Notes: generated by a model from the letters alone, not told the origin. Shown: positions 7,917 to 20,092, numbered from the stretch's first letter. The stretch is 64,000 bases of DNA from DASYQD01 sp963837455 (GCA_963837455.1 CAWINM010000002.1:372001-436000); one strand, 5' to 3'. Made by a program: numbers and translations.

Positions 7917-8777
7917 ATGCGACAAGTCGAGATCTCCCACACTCTGGTGCTCAACGCTCCTCGTTACGCGCGTACCTTCTTCGAGACCATCATCCGCGAC
8001 AACCTCGGCCTGGGTCGCCCGAACGAAGTCGAGCTGATCTTCACCGGTCGGCGCTCCCCGCGTGGCCGACCTTGGAAGCAACCTCACTTCGCCACCAAGG
8101 TGATCACCAACGGCGTCGAGGTACGGGTCAACGTCTTCTACAAGCACTCCCGCATCAAGCAGTACCTCAAGGACGGCCGTGGCCTTCGCATCGAAACCGT
8201 CGTCAACTGCCCCGATGACTTCGGTGTGCTTCGCCGGCTCGCCCATCTTCCCGAGCTCGTCGCCAAGGCCCGTGACGCCAACCGTCGTATCCTGGAAGTG
8301 CAGTCTGCCGGCCAGGGCTGTGCCATCGGACCGACTCTGTTCGAGCGGATCCAACAGCCCTACGTAAGAGAGGGCCAAAGAACCGGAGCCCTGCGCTTCG
8401 GGGACCAACGCGCCATAGCCCTGGCCGGCGCCCTTTGCCTGACCCTCCACGCCGTCGACGGCTTCACCAACAGGAGCCTTCGCGCCCTCGTCGCCGGACT
8501 GCTCGGCGTGCCTCACCGAGCCAGGCAGATGACTTACGACCTTCGCAGGCTGCGCCTCCATGGCCTCATCGAACGGGCCCACGGTCACCGCTATCGCCTC
8601 ACTCCTGATGGACAGCGCTTCGCCGTCTTCTATGCCAAGCTCGCGGATCGCGTCTTGCCGCCACTCTTCGCCGCATCTCAACCCAACTCGCCTCCAAAGC
8701 TCCGGCGTGCTCTCGCCGTTATCGCAGAATGCGTAGACGACGCCTTCCACCACAATGCTCTACGACCCGCCGCATGA
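7917..8777 (+). CDS. Conserved hypothetical protein of a dispersed family
   Basis: A 286-residue basic protein with RYARTFFETIIRDNLGLGRP, NGVEVRVNVFYKHSRIKQYL and ETVVNCPDDFGVLRRL. The C-terminal part (RSLRALVAGLLGVPHRARQM, then LRRLRLHGLIERAHGHRYRL) looks like a winged helix. From memory, proteins of this kind recur in several copies per genome in various phyla, which hints at a mobile or element-associated role; that is not demonstrated here. The ATG at 7917 has no strong ribosome site, and the frame is open further upstream. Confidence 0.6.
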   Translation: MRQVEISHTLVLNAPRYARTFFETIIRDNLGLGRPNEVELIFTGRRSPRGRPWKQPHFATKVITNGVEVRVNVFYKHSRIKQYLKDGRGLRIETVVNCPDDFGVLRRLAHLPELVAKARDANRRILEVQSAGQGCAIGPTLFERIQQPYVREGQRTGALRFGDQRAIALAGALCLTLHAVDGFTNRSLRALVAGLLGVPHRARQMTYDLRRLRLHGLIERAHGHRYRLTPDGQRFAVFYAKLADRVLPPLFAASQPNSPPKLRRALAVIAECVDDAFHHNALRPAA

Positions 8778-9156
8778 AACTCGTCACAACTGTGCAGATG
8801 CCCGGAACCAAGGAGCCCTAGAGGGGCCGCGATAGCAACTCGCTTGCGCGAAGTGGCGCCACCACGCTTCGCGGACTGGGCCGGCACCGTCCTCCCCGAG
8901 ACGCCCGCCGGCGACTGTCTGGCGGGCAGCGAATGCCAGTCGACCGCCCGTCACCGCTCAGTGACCCAGGGGAAGGCGCCCAGGCGGCCGACTCGTGAAG
9001 GCCCTGGGGGCGGAGCCGGCGAGCGACTTCAGCTGGGCGAGTGGTTCAACCGCAGGGATGAAGCCTCGGCCCCAGTCGGCGGCATCTCGCCTCTTACCCA
9101 GATTATCCTTTATGCCCATAGTGTGCTATTCTGCCTCAAGACGCGAGGAGCGCGAC
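8778..9156. other. Intergenic stretch holding a possible toxin-antitoxin promoter
   Basis: No gene was recognised. AACCAAGGAGCCCTAGA at about 8806 nearly repeats the ribosome-site region at 4714-4729. The last 60 bases are unusually AT-rich for this window and contain a possible -10 box TATTCT (9127-9132) with an overlapping inverted repeat ATAG-TGTG-CTAT (9118-9129), a plausible autoregulatory site for the Phd-like antitoxin that follows. Confidence 0.4.
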
Positions 9157-9507
9157 ATGGCTGCATTGACCCTCAACCACCCATCCGGACACCCCGTCGA
9201 GGTCGAGGCGTTCAGCGCCACCGACGCGAAGAAGTCGTTCGGCGCGATCCTGAATGCCGCCATCGCCCACGGCATCGTGGCCATCACGCGACAGAGCCAC
9301 ACCCGCGCAGTAATGTTGTCGCTCGAAGAGTACGAGGCGCTGCTGCGCCGGCTTCCGGATCCGCTGGCGCAATTGCGCGGCGAGTTCGACGAGCTGGTCG
9401 CGGCCATGCAAACGCCCAAGGCCCGCAAGGCGGTGGATACGCTGTTCCGGGCAACGTCGAAGCAGTTGGGGCGCGCGGCCGTCAAGGGCGCCGCCCGCGG
9501 TGGCTAA
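9157..9507 (+). CDS. Phd/YefM-type antitoxin
   Basis: A 116-residue protein with the Phd/YefM fold: FSATDAKKSFGAILNAAIAH, then GIVAITRQSHTRAVMLSLEEYEALL. These proteins bind their own operator with the N-terminal domain and neutralise the toxin with the C-terminal tail. GAGGAGC precedes the ATG at 9157. Its end overlaps the zeta-toxin gene by 8 nt, so the two are co-translated. A Phd-type partner for a zeta kinase is less usual than an epsilon-type one. The C-terminus is basic (KQLGRAAVKGAARGG). Confidence 0.8.
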   Translation: MAALTLNHPSGHPVEVEAFSATDAKKSFGAILNAAIAHGIVAITRQSHTRAVMLSLEEYEALLRRLPDPLAQLRGEFDELVAAMQTPKARKAVDTLFRATSKQLGRAAVKGAARGG

Positions 9508-10189
9508 GGGCCGCATAGCCGTTCTGGCGGGAACCAACGGCGCCGGCAAGAGCAGCATCGCCGGTCAAGTGGTCCGCGGCGAAGGCGGCCAGTACTTCAA
9601 TCCCGACGAGGTCGCGCGCCGAATCCTGGAGGTGAGCCCGGCGCTCACGCCGGCGGAAGCGAATGCGCTGGCTTGGCGGGAGGGCGTCGAGCGGTTGCGG
9701 GGGGCGGTCCAGAGCGGAGAGGACTACACCTTCGAGACGACCCTCGGCGGGAACACCATCGTGGGGCTGCTCGAGCAGGCCGCCGAATCAGGGCGCGAGG
9801 TCCGGGTGTGGTACGCCGGGCTGAGCAGCCCGGAGTTGCACATCCGGCGGGTGGCGGCCCGCGTGCGCAGGGGCGGCCATGACATTCCGGAAGCGGACAT
9901 CCGCCGGCGCTACACCAGCAGTCAAATCAACCTGATCCGCTTGATGCCCCGGCTCACCGGGCTGGCGGTGTTCGACAACAGCGCGCAGGCCGACCCTGCT
10001 GCAGGCCGGGTGCCGGAACCGGTCTTGGTGCTGCAGCTGCAGGGCGGCGAGTTTGTCGGGCCGCCCGACCTCACCGCCACGCCGGAATGGGCCAAGGCCA
10101 TCGTCGCAGCGGCCCTGAAGCTGGGGCGCGGCTCGAGAGAGGATCGATCCGTCGAGATCAGGGACGGTCGAAGCGATCGAGATTCATGA
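9500..10189 (+). CDS. Zeta-toxin family P-loop kinase
   Basis: A 229-residue protein with Walker A GTNGAGKSS (residues 11-19), NPDEVARRI, the substrate-site FETTLGG, and the basic RVAARVRRGGHDIPEADIRRR segment typical of zeta toxins, which phosphorylate UDP-N-acetylglucosamine and block wall synthesis. It begins at GTG (9500) inside the end of the antitoxin gene. The last ten or so codons (RDGRSDRDS) are read antisense through the start of the katG relic at 10158, so the native C-terminus may have been replaced. Confidence 0.85.
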   Translation: MAKGRIAVLAGTNGAGKSSIAGQVVRGEGGQYFNPDEVARRILEVSPALTPAEANALAWREGVERLRGAVQSGEDYTFETTLGGNTIVGLLEQAAESGREVRVWYAGLSSPELHIRRVAARVRRGGHDIPEADIRRRYTSSQINLIRLMPRLTGLAVFDNSAQADPAAGRVPEPVLVLQLQGGEFVGPPDLTATPEWAKAIVAAALKLGRGSREDRSVEIRDGRSDRDS

Positions 10190-10639
10190 CCTTGTTCCAC
10201 GCAGCCACGAAGTCACGCACGAACGTCTCCTGTGAGTCGTCACACGCGTAGACCTCCGCGATGGCTCGGAGCTGAGAGCTGGAACCGAAGACGAGGTCGA
10301 CGCGTGTGCCGGTCCACTTGAGCTCGCCCGTCGCGCGATCGTGGCCCTCGAATACGCCCTCGGAGGCGGAGGACTGCTTCCGCTCCGTGCCCATGTCGAG
10401 CAGGTTCACGAAGAAATCGTTGGTCAAGCTCTCGGGCCGGTCGGTGAAGACGTCGCGCTTGGACTGGCCCACGTTCGCATTCAGGGCGCGCAGGCCGCCG
10501 ACGAGAACCGTCATCTCGGCAGCAGTCAGCGTCAGCCACCAGCAGCTCCTCTGCCGACCGCGAGTGTCCGTTTCCGAGGTAGTTGCGGAACCCGTCGGCG
10601 GTCGGCTCGAGCACGGCGAACGAGTGCACGTCGGTTTGC
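10158..10639 (-). pseudogene. Relic of the katG 3' end (duplicate)
   Basis: About 480 bases repeat the end of katG (17437-17940) in the same orientation: MHSFAVLEPTADGFRNYL, TVLVGGLRALNANVGQSK, LTNDFFVNLLDM, WTGTRVDLVFGSSSQLRAIA and VMNLDRFDRP before a stop at 10158. Relative to katG it has substitutions, plus a small deletion near 10525 that breaks the frame (ELLVADADCCRDDG replaces the LLVDRAQLLTLT region). The haem domain is absent, so it cannot be active. Its right edge abuts the truncated thioesterase-like gene and its left edge overlaps the toxin gene. Confidence 0.85.
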
Positions 10640-10641
10640 CA

Positions 10642-11764
10642 GCGTCAAGCTGGTGATGGTGAAGGGGAAGTGCTTCTCCTTCGCCCGCTCGACGAGCTGC
10701 TCAGCCATGGCGGCGGAGGGCCAGAGCGCATCGTCTCGTCCCGCGATCAGCAGGATCGGTCCGTGGATCGCCTCCACCGGGATGGCCGCCGCGGCGGGCG
10801 CCGCGGCGAGCGACGGCACGTAGAGATCGATGAGCCGGTGGCTCTTCTCGAAGGCGTCGTTCGTCACGTAGGGAGCGAACGGCAGCTCCTTGCCGCCCGC
10901 GGTCCACGAGGAGGTGAGGCCGCCCTTGCCATAGGTGATGCTCTGAAAGACGACCGAGCTCGGCGCGTAGGCGACGACGGCATGGATCGCCGGGTTCCTC
11001 GCCGCCGCCACGAGCGCGAGCTCGGCCCCCTTGGAGCCGCCGAGCACGCCGATTCGCGAGCCGTCGATCGCCGGCTGCTCCCGCAGCCACGCGACGGCGC
11101 GATCGACCGTCTCGACCGGGATGCGATCGAGCAGATCGGGGAGCGGCTCGATGCCGAAGTAGGCCAGGGCCAGCGTGGCGAAGCCGTGCGACGCGATCAG
11201 CGCGGCCATGTCGCGGTTCACTCCGCCCTCCGAGCCGCCGAGGACGATCACCGCGGGCAGCGAGCGCTTGCCGTAGGGCACGAAGAAGGTGCCGACCAGC
11301 GGTCCGCGGATCTCCGTCGTCGAGATCCCGGTCGCGCGCTTCACCAGGACGATCTGCTTGCGGGCCAGCTCGGTTCCCTGCTGGAGAACGGCGACCGTGA
11401 CGATGCTGCGGTCGTCATTGTCGAGCACCGAGGTCGTCGAGGGGATCTCCTTCGTCTTTTCCATCGACCAGAGGAACGCGTGCGCGTCGACGTCGTGCCA
11501 GGAGCCGCTCGCCGGCGCCATCACTGCTGGGTCGACCACGCCGTGCGCATCCGCGGTGAACGTGGCGACGGATCGCCAGATGCTGCCGCCGCGGGTGACG
11601 AACTCCGCTCGCAGCTCGATGGTCGCGTTCGGCTCGAGCTTCGTCACCTGCACCGTGACGTCGGTGTCGTGCAGGACTTCGGACGGGGCGACGATTTCGA
11701 CCTTGGCCGCCCCCGAGGTTGCCAACAGGGCGCCGACGAGCGCGAGCAGAGGGAACCTCGTCAT
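10642..11764 (-). pseudogene. BAAT-type acyl-CoA thioesterase/acyltransferase, 3' truncated
   Basis: The start ATG (11764) has GGGAGAG upstream and encodes a signal peptide (MTRFPLLALVGALLATSGAA). An acyl-CoA thioester hydrolase N-terminal domain follows, then a BAAT-like alpha/beta hydrolase: nucleophile Ser244 in GVLGGSKGAEL and Asp344/345 in ILLIAGRDDALWPS. Homology stops after HFPFTITSLT, before the strand that should carry the catalytic histidine, because the katG relic joins there. The open frame then runs to 10532 in unrelated sequence. It lies 71 nt downstream of the ADOP permease, probably in one transcript, and is probably inactive. Confidence 0.75.
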
Positions 11765-11835
11765 CGTGTGTCTCTCCCAGCTTGGATGAGGCGTTGCTGG
11801 GTACTTACGGCCACGAGCTGCTCGGGGTTTCACGC

Positions 11836-14250
11836 CTAGTCCTCGCGCAGCACCTCGTTGGGGTCGAGGCGGGCCGATCTCCAGGCCGGGAACGAGATGG
11901 CGATCAGGGCGAGGGCGGCCACGAGGACGGGTGTCGTGAGGAAGGTCACCGGATCGCCGCTCGAGACGCCGAACAGCAGGCTCTGCATCATTCTCCGCCC
12001 GGCGAGGGCGATCGCCAGCCCGATGATCACTCCGGCGCCGGTCAGGGCCATGCCCCGGCCGACCACCAGGCCGACCACGCGGTCTCGTCGCGCGCCGATG
12101 GCGAGCCGGATGGCGATCTCGCGCCGGTGTCGGACCGTCCACTCGGCGATGCTGCCGTAGATCCCCACCAGGGTGAGGAGGAACGCCAGCCCGGCGAAGA
12201 TCAGCAGGAGCTCCATCGCGAGGCGCCGCTTCGCGAGCGACCGGTCGACGATGTTCGAGAGGAGATCGATCTGGTAGGCCGGCACCGTCGGGTCGATCGC
12301 GCGCACGGCGCGACGGACCTCGGCGACGAGGATGGCGGGATTCGCCGTCGTGCGCACCACCAGGGTCATCCCCTCCGGCGCCTTGTAGCTCCCGGGCAGG
12401 AAGACCTCGGGCTCGGGCGCCTGGTCGAGACCGAGATGATGGACGTCGCCCACGACGCCCACGATCGTCATCCAGGGACTGCTCGCATCGTGATCTCCCA
12501 GCCAGATCCGCCTGCCGAGCGGGCTCTCGCCGGGCCAGTACTGTCGGGCCAGGGTCTGGTTCACGATCACGGCGACGTCGTTCCGCGGATCGAGCCCGTC
12601 GCCGGCAGCGAAGGGGCGCCCGGCGACGAGCGGGATGCGCATCGCCGCGAAGTAGCGCTCGGAAACGCTCCGCTGGCCCACGAGCGGCGCCGGCTCCGGC
12701 GCCGGGCGACCGTCGATGACGAGATCCGACGTGATGTCGCTCATCGACATGGGAAGACGGCTCGTGGCGCCCACCGCCTCGACGCCGGGCATCGCCGCCA
12801 CGCCTGCGAGCAAGCGCCGGTAGAACGAGCGGCGGTCGGCGATGTCGTCGTACGCGGGATCGGGCAGGCAAACGCGCATCGTCACCGCGTGACTGGGGTC
12901 GAACCCCGGGGGGACCTCGATCAGCTGGCGGAAGCTCCTGGTGAGGAGACCGGCGCCGACCAGCAGCAGGACCGACAGCACCACCTGTCCCACGATCAGC
13001 GCCTCGCCGGTGCGCACGGCACCCCGCCCGACCGTGGTGCCACGCCCGCCGGCCGCGAGGACGGCGCCGAGGTCGGCCCGCGCGCTCCAGTAGGCCGGGA
13101 GGGCGCCGACGACGAACCCGCCGCACAGCGAGACGAGAACGGCCACGGCGACTACCCGGCCGTCGACACCGATCTCCCACGAGCGCGGTAGCGCGGAGCC
13201 GAGCGAACCGACCACCCGCAATGCAGCGCTGGCGACGAGAAGGCCTCCTGCGCCGCCGACGAGGGTCAACAGAGTGCCCTCGATGAGCGGCCGGCAAACG
13301 AGAGACATCGTGCGCGCGCCGAGCGCCGCACGGACGGCCGCTTCACGCCGGCGCCGCAGAGCCCGCCCGAGGACGAGGGCCGAGATGTTGGTGCAGGCGA
13401 TGAGCAACATGCACCCCACCGCGGCGAGCAGCACGTAGAGGGGCGCCTTCAGCTCGCCGACGAGAGCGTCGCGCAGCGGTGCCACGCTGACGCTCCGTCC
13501 CGTGTTGGTAGCGGGATACTCGGCCGCGAGTCGGCGCGCGATCGCATCGAGCTCCGAACGGGCGGCGCCGAGACCGACGTGCGGCTGGAGGCGCCCGACC
13601 AGCCAGAGGAAGCGTTCGCCGCGCAGCGTCCCCTCCTCGCCCAGGTACGACGGCGGCAGCCAGAGGTCGGCGTCGTCGGTTGGGAAGTGCAGGCTCGCGG
13701 GAAGGACGCCACGCACCGTGTAGCTCACCCGATCCAGGACGATCGACTTGCCGACGATGCCGGGACTGCCGCCGAATCGGCTGCGCCACAAGCGATACCC
13801 GAGCAGCACCGCATGCTCGCCGTTGGGCAGGTCGTGCTCTCGCCCGAAGCCTGGCCCGAGGAACGGCCTGACTCCGAGAACCGACAGTAGGTTCGACGAG
13901 ACGATCGCACCCTGCAGGCGCGCGCTCTGGCCACGGTCGCTCCAGTTGACGCCCCAGTCGGACGAGACCGCGGCGATGTCGGAGAAGGCGCGCGAGCCTC
14001 GCCGGAAGTCCCGGAAGTCCGCCGGCGCCACGTCCGTGCGCTCGTGACTCGCGGTTCTCGTCCAGATCGCGACCAGACGGTCGGGATGGTCGAAGGGCAG
14101 GGGCGAGAGGAGGACGGCGTCGACGACGCCGAAGATGCTGGTGCACGCCGCGAAGCAGACGACGAGCGTGAGCAGGATGGCGACGGTGCTGACCGGAGTC
14201 CGGATCAGTCCGCGCACGAGGTATCGAAGGTCCGACGGCCAGCCGTGCAT
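11836..14250 (-). CDS. ADOP-type orphan ABC permease (MacB/FtsX-like)
   Basis: An 804-residue protein with two MacB periplasmic core domains and two FtsX-type membrane blocks: the first helix at VAILLTLVVCFAACTSIFGV; a central block from YVLLAAVGCMLLIACTNISA; and a C-terminal block with MELLLIFAGLAFLLTLVGIY, then RREIAIRLAIGARRDRVVGL. This duplicated architecture without an ATPase partner is the Acidobacterial duplicated orphan permease family, a strong taxonomic hint. Substrate and ATPase are unknown. The protein ends WRSARLDPNEVLRED, the usual terminus. Full length, in contrast to the second copy at 23360. Confidence 0.9.
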   Translation of the reverse strand: MHGWPSDLRYLVRGLIRTPVSTVAILLTLVVCFAACTSIFGVVDAVLLSPLPFDHPDRLVAIWTRTASHERTDVAPADFRDFRRGSRAFSDIAAVSSDWGVNWSDRGQSARLQGAIVSSNLLSVLGVRPFLGPGFGREHDLPNGEHAVLLGYRLWRSRFGGSPGIVGKSIVLDRVSYTVRGVLPASLHFPTDDADLWLPPSYLGEEGTLRGERFLWLVGRLQPHVGLGAARSELDAIARRLAAEYPATNTGRSVSVAPLRDALVGELKAPLYVLLAAVGCMLLIACTNISALVLGRALRRRREAAVRAALGARTMSLVCRPLIEGTLLTLVGGAGGLLVASAALRVVGSLGSALPRSWEIGVDGRVVAVAVLVSLCGGFVVGALPAYWSARADLGAVLAAGGRGTTVGRGAVRTGEALIVGQVVLSVLLLVGAGLLTRSFRQLIEVPPGFDPSHAVTMRVCLPDPAYDDIADRRSFYRRLLAGVAAMPGVEAVGATSRLPMSMSDITSDLVIDGRPAPEPAPLVGQRSVSERYFAAMRIPLVAGRPFAAGDGLDPRNDVAVIVNQTLARQYWPGESPLGRRIWLGDHDASSPWMTIVGVVGDVHHLGLDQAPEPEVFLPGSYKAPEGMTLVVRTTANPAILVAEVRRAVRAIDPTVPAYQIDLLSNIVDRSLAKRRLAMELLLIFAGLAFLLTLVGIYGSIAEWTVRHRREIAIRLAIGARRDRVVGLVVGRGMALTGAGVIIGLAIALAGRRMMQSLLFGVSSGDPVTFLTTPVLVAALALIAISFPAWRSARLDPNEVLRED

Positions 14251-14498
14251 CGGCGTCCTCCCTGGTAGGTCCGGGCCTACCGGGAATGACGCTCGGGTCG
14301 CGCCTCGGTTACCCGAGGACCCGCCGTCAGGTCGCGCTTGCCGCCGCAGGCGAGGAACCGGGGCCCGCTGTGAGCGACGAACGACTGACGCCGTGGGCGA
14401 GGAGGTCGGGCGGCAGCCAACGGAGCGCGCTCGGTCGAGAGCCTAGCGCGTGCGCGATCCTTGCCCTTGGCAGCAGCGCTGGGAGGGAACCCGCTTCG

Positions 14499-14726
14499 TC
14501 AAACCGAGCCCGAGTCGAGCGGAGACCCCTGGTGCGCGCGAGATCGCTCCCGGCGGCGCTTCTGTCGAGCCTCTTCCCGGTGGTGGTCGTAGAACAGCTG
14601 GGGCCATCGGGCGCTGTCCTGTTGAACCTCGTCGCGATGGTGGTCGTAGAAGAGAGAGTGCGCAATCCAGACGCCGGCGCGCCTTCTCTCAGCCTCTGGG
14701 GATCTTCGAGTGTCGTCGGCTGGCAT
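14499..14726 (-). CDS. Small ORF with a tandem FYDHHR repeat
   Basis: A 75-residue reading frame with a good ribosome site (AGGAG 6 nt before the ATG at 14726). It contains two copies of a short motif, SLFYDHHRDEVQQ and QLFYDHHREEARQ, 16 residues apart, then a very basic KRRRERSRAH tail. The DNA repeat TGGTGGTCGTAGAA matches the motif. No family was recognised. Codon use is ordinary and the gene could be spurious; the ribosome site and repeat are the only support. Confidence 0.35.
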   Translation of the reverse strand: MPADDTRRSPEAERRRAGVWIAHSLFYDHHRDEVQQDSARWPQLFYDHHREEARQKRRRERSRAHQGSPLDSGSV

Positions 14727-14910
14727 GGGACGCTCCTGACCGAATCGAGCGTTGAGGTAGCTGAGACTATCAGGGCTCACGCGGACGATCGGAGGCTGCG
14801 GGACTGAAACCGAGCGGCTGGCGAGGCCGAAGGAATCGAATCCGCAGCTCTGAAGGGGTCGCTCGGTGCGCGGCGCGACTGTGGGCTCGGCGTGCGATCG
14901 CGACGAGCGA

Positions 14911-15681
14911 TCACCGCGCGGTGTAGCCCCCGTCGATGACCAGCTCGCTGCCGGTCACGAACTTCGCCTCGTCCGAAGCGAGGTAGAGGATTCCGTAAGC
15001 GATGTCGTCGGCGTCACCGATGTGGCCCAACGGATGGAGCGCGTCGAGCGCGGCGCGGCCCGCCGTCACGTCGCCGGTCGCCGCGAGGAAGCTCTCGACC
15101 ATGGGGGTCCAGATGAAACCCGGATGGACCGAGTTGACGCGAATGCGATCCCCCGCGTAGAGCAGGGCGTCGGTCTTGCTCATCAGCCGGACTGCGCCCT
15201 TGGACGCGTGGTAGGGAGGAGCGTCGGGTGCACCCACCAGCCCGTAGATCGACGACAGGTTGACGATGCTCCCGCCGCCGGCATTCCTGAGATGGGGGAT
15301 CGCATGCTTGGTGCAGAGGAAGACGCCCTTGACGTTGACCGCCATCACGCGGTCCCACTCGGCGCCCGTCACCTCGTGCGTCGGCTTGTTGGCGCCCGAG
15401 ATCCCGGCATTGTTGACCAGCACGTCGAGCTTCCCAAGCTCGGCGGCGACCGAGTGGAAGACGCTCTCGACCTGAGCCTCGTCGGTCACGTCGAGATGCC
15501 AGAATCGTGCTTCGCGACCTTGGTGGCGGAGGTCGGCCGCCAGCTCCTCCCCCTCGCGGTCGAGCACGTCGGTGATCGCGACGGCTGCCCCCTCGCGGGC
15601 GAGCAGCGCCGCCGTTGCCCGTCCGATGCCGAGCGCTGCGCCGGTTACCAGCGCGACCTTGCCTGCCATTCGTCCCATCAT
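14911..15681 (-). CDS. Short-chain dehydrogenase/reductase
   Basis: A 256-residue classical SDR. The Rossmann motif is TGAALGIGRA, Asp-rich VTDEAQVE follows, then NNAGISG, the catalytic Ser in NLSSIYG and the YHASK catalytic Tyr-Lys pair, and HPGFIWTPM after it. The end (VTGSELVIDGGYTAR) is typical. AGGGAGGA lies 5 nt before the chosen ATG. Substrate unknown; sequence style is close to glucose 1-dehydrogenase or hydroxysteroid-type SDRs. It lies 104 nt downstream of the small membrane protein gene. Confidence 0.9.
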   Translation of the reverse strand: MMGRMAGKVALVTGAALGIGRATAALLAREGAAVAITDVLDREGEELAADLRHQGREARFWHLDVTDEAQVESVFHSVAAELGKLDVLVNNAGISGANKPTHEVTGAEWDRVMAVNVKGVFLCTKHAIPHLRNAGGGSIVNLSSIYGLVGAPDAPPYHASKGAVRLMSKTDALLYAGDRIRVNSVHPGFIWTPMVESFLAATGDVTAGRAALDALHPLGHIGDADDIAYGILYLASDEAKFVTGSELVIDGGYTAR

Positions 15682-15784
15682 GTTCCTCCCTGTCGACATC
15701 GACCGGCTCGCGTCGCCAGACTGCGGCCTCTGCCACGCGCTGCGGCTGGCCCCTTCCCGGCGGGTCGCATGCGGGCGCCGCGGC

Positions 15785-16036
15785 TCACATCCGCTCGGCC
15801 AGCGCGTTGTAGACCCACGCCAGGAGCGCACCGCCGACGAAACCATCGACGAGCGCCCAGGCCAGCCCGATGAGGCTCCCGGCGGGGCTGATGTTGTAGC
15901 CGCGATAGAGGCGGCCGATCCACCTCGGCTCCCCGGTGGCGCCGTCGAAGGCGATGATCCACCAGGTCAGCAGGAACAGGCCCGCCCCCCACACCAACCC
16001 ACAGGTGAGCGCGAACGCCTTGACGTTGAGCTTCAT
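15785..16036 (-). CDS. Small two-helix membrane protein (often called holin-like)
   Basis: An 83-residue protein with two hydrophobic helices: AFALTCGLVWGAGLFLLTWW and SLIGLAWALVDGFVGGALLA. Between them is a conserved GRLYRGYNISPAG loop. Homologues are often auto-annotated as bacteriophage holin, but there are no phage genes here and that label is doubtful. Its start is 13 nt after the end of the site-2 protease gene, so it is probably co-transcribed with it. Confidence 0.7.
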   Translation of the reverse strand: MKLNVKAFALTCGLVWGAGLFLLTWWIIAFDGATGEPRWIGRLYRGYNISPAGSLIGLAWALVDGFVGGALLAWVYNALAERM

Positions 16037-16049
16037 CGTCGCCTCCAGC

Positions 16050-17261
16050 TCATGAAGGGGTCTGGATGTGGAGCCAGCGGACGATGTCTCGCCGGCGCAG
16101 CAGCCCGACGACGCGCCCGCCCTCGACGACGGGCAGCTGGCGCACCTCGCGCCGCGTCATCTCACGCAACGCCGCGGCCGCGTCCTCGGTGGGGCTGGCG
16201 ACGGAGACCGCGGCCGCTGGCGTCATGATCTCCGCCACCATGCTCGCTCCCCAGCGCTCGCGGGGGAGTTTGCGGATGTCGCCCAGACAGACCATACCGG
16301 CGAGCCTGCCGTCGTCGACGACGGGGAAGGCGCCCTCGTCGGTGCCCAGCACGTGCTCGTCGACGAGCTTGGCGATCGAGGTGTCCGCGGTGACGGTGGG
16401 AACGTTGGCGCGCATGAGGCGGGCGACCTGCACGTCGGCCAGCAGGTCATCGATCACCAGCTGGCGATAGCTGGCCGTCGCGGCGTTCTTGAGGAACCAG
16501 CCGATGAAGGCGAGCCAGACGCCGTCGAAGGCGCCGGTGCCGAGGATCGGCAGCCGGTAGCCGAAGACCATCGCCAGGCCGCCGAGGATGAACAGCCAGC
16601 CGATCGCCGCGCCCACCGCGGCGGCCCAGCGCGTGGCTCACTGCAAGTCCTTCGTCGTCGCCCACAGAAGGGAGCGCAGGACACGGCCGCCGTCGAGCGG
16701 AAAGCCCGGGACGAGGTTGAAGAGGCCGAGCAGGACGTTCACCGAGCCCAGCCACAGCAGGAGCGTCGCCAGCGGCCCGAGGTGCGAGAACGTGGCGAGC
16801 GGATGCGACGCCAGCGTCGCCCGCGCGTCGGCGCTGCCGAGCGCCAGGAACAACGCGCCGAGGAGCAGGCTCGACAGCGGGCCGACGATCGCCATCAGGA
16901 ACTCGGTGGCGGCGGAGGCAGGCTCCCGCTCGAGGTTCGAGACGCCGCCGAACAGGAAGAGGGTGATGTTCCTCACCGGCAGGCCGCGAGCACGCGCGAC
17001 GACCGAGTGCGACAGCTCGTGCACCAACACCGACGCGAAGAACAGCAGAGACGCCACCACCGCCGTCGAGAGCCGCACCGCGAGGCTCCAGTCGGGGTGG
17101 GAGCTCGAGAACCCTGAGATCAGGCTCCAGGTGATGAGGAGGAAGATGAAGATCCAGCTGGGGTCGATGAAGATGGCGATACCGAGGATGCTGCCGATCT
17201 CGAAGCCCTTGGCTCGGGTCCCGCGGCTGCCGCGGGCCGCTGTCGCTCCAGCATCGTTCAT
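16050..17261 (-). pseudogene. Site-2 protease with CBS pair, interrupted by TGA
   Basis: The first part (ATG 17261, GGAGG 7 nt upstream) is an S2P/M50 membrane metalloprotease: zinc motif VHELSHSVV, then NLVPGFPLDGGRVLRSLLW with the third-ligand LDG. After TTKDLQ a TGA at 16638-16640 intervenes, and the same frame continues ATRWAAAVGAAIGWLFILG and a C-terminal CBS pair (VARLMRANVPTVTADTSIAK; MVAEIMTPAAAVSVASP) to 16050. An arginine codon CGA would restore the family sequence. The catalytic part could fold alone, but loses the CBS regulatory module. An intact relative is at 39921. Confidence 0.8.
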
Positions 17262-17436
17262 GCGAACGCCTCCGTGGCCTTGATCGACCGCAGCCGAGAG
17301 GGCCGAGCCGGCCAGGTCGGCCCGGCGCCCGGCTCCAAGGAACAGCTTACTCCCCGGTGGAACCGGCGGATCCGCGAGGGCGGTCGCACGACCGCGCTGC
17401 GGATCCCGGCCGTCGCGAGAGGACCGCTCGTGGCGA

Positions 17437-19641
<2,205 letters not shown>

Positions 19642-20092
19642 GTTGGTTCTCTCTCGTATTTCCGAAGCTCGGGAGCAGACACTCGGGGCAGCGGCCCCAG
19701 AAGACCACTTCGGCCTCATCGATCTCGTAACCCGAGTCGGTGGTTGCGGGGGTCAGGCACGGCGCGACACCGACTGCGCAGTCGATATCGACCATCCGGC
19801 CGCACGCGCGGCAGATCAGGTGGTGATGGTTGTCGCCAACCCGGTCCTCGTAGCGCGCCGGCGACCCGGCCGGCTGGATGCGGCGGACGAGACCCTTGTC
19901 AGCCAGGACGCCAAGCGCGTCGTACACCGCCTGGCGGGAGATGACGCCGATCTTGGCCCGTACGACCTGGGCGATGTCGTCCGCCGTGCCGTGCGGATGC
20001 CCTGACACCGCCGCCAGAACGGCCAGGCGCTGAGCCGTGACCTGGACACCGTGTCGGCGGAGGAGATCAGCTGGATCGCCGAGCATCGCCGT

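Noticed and set aside
15785..16036. Prophage call from the holin-like protein
   Set aside because: No other phage genes nearby and the gene is part of a protease-SDR run; the holin label is an annotation habit.
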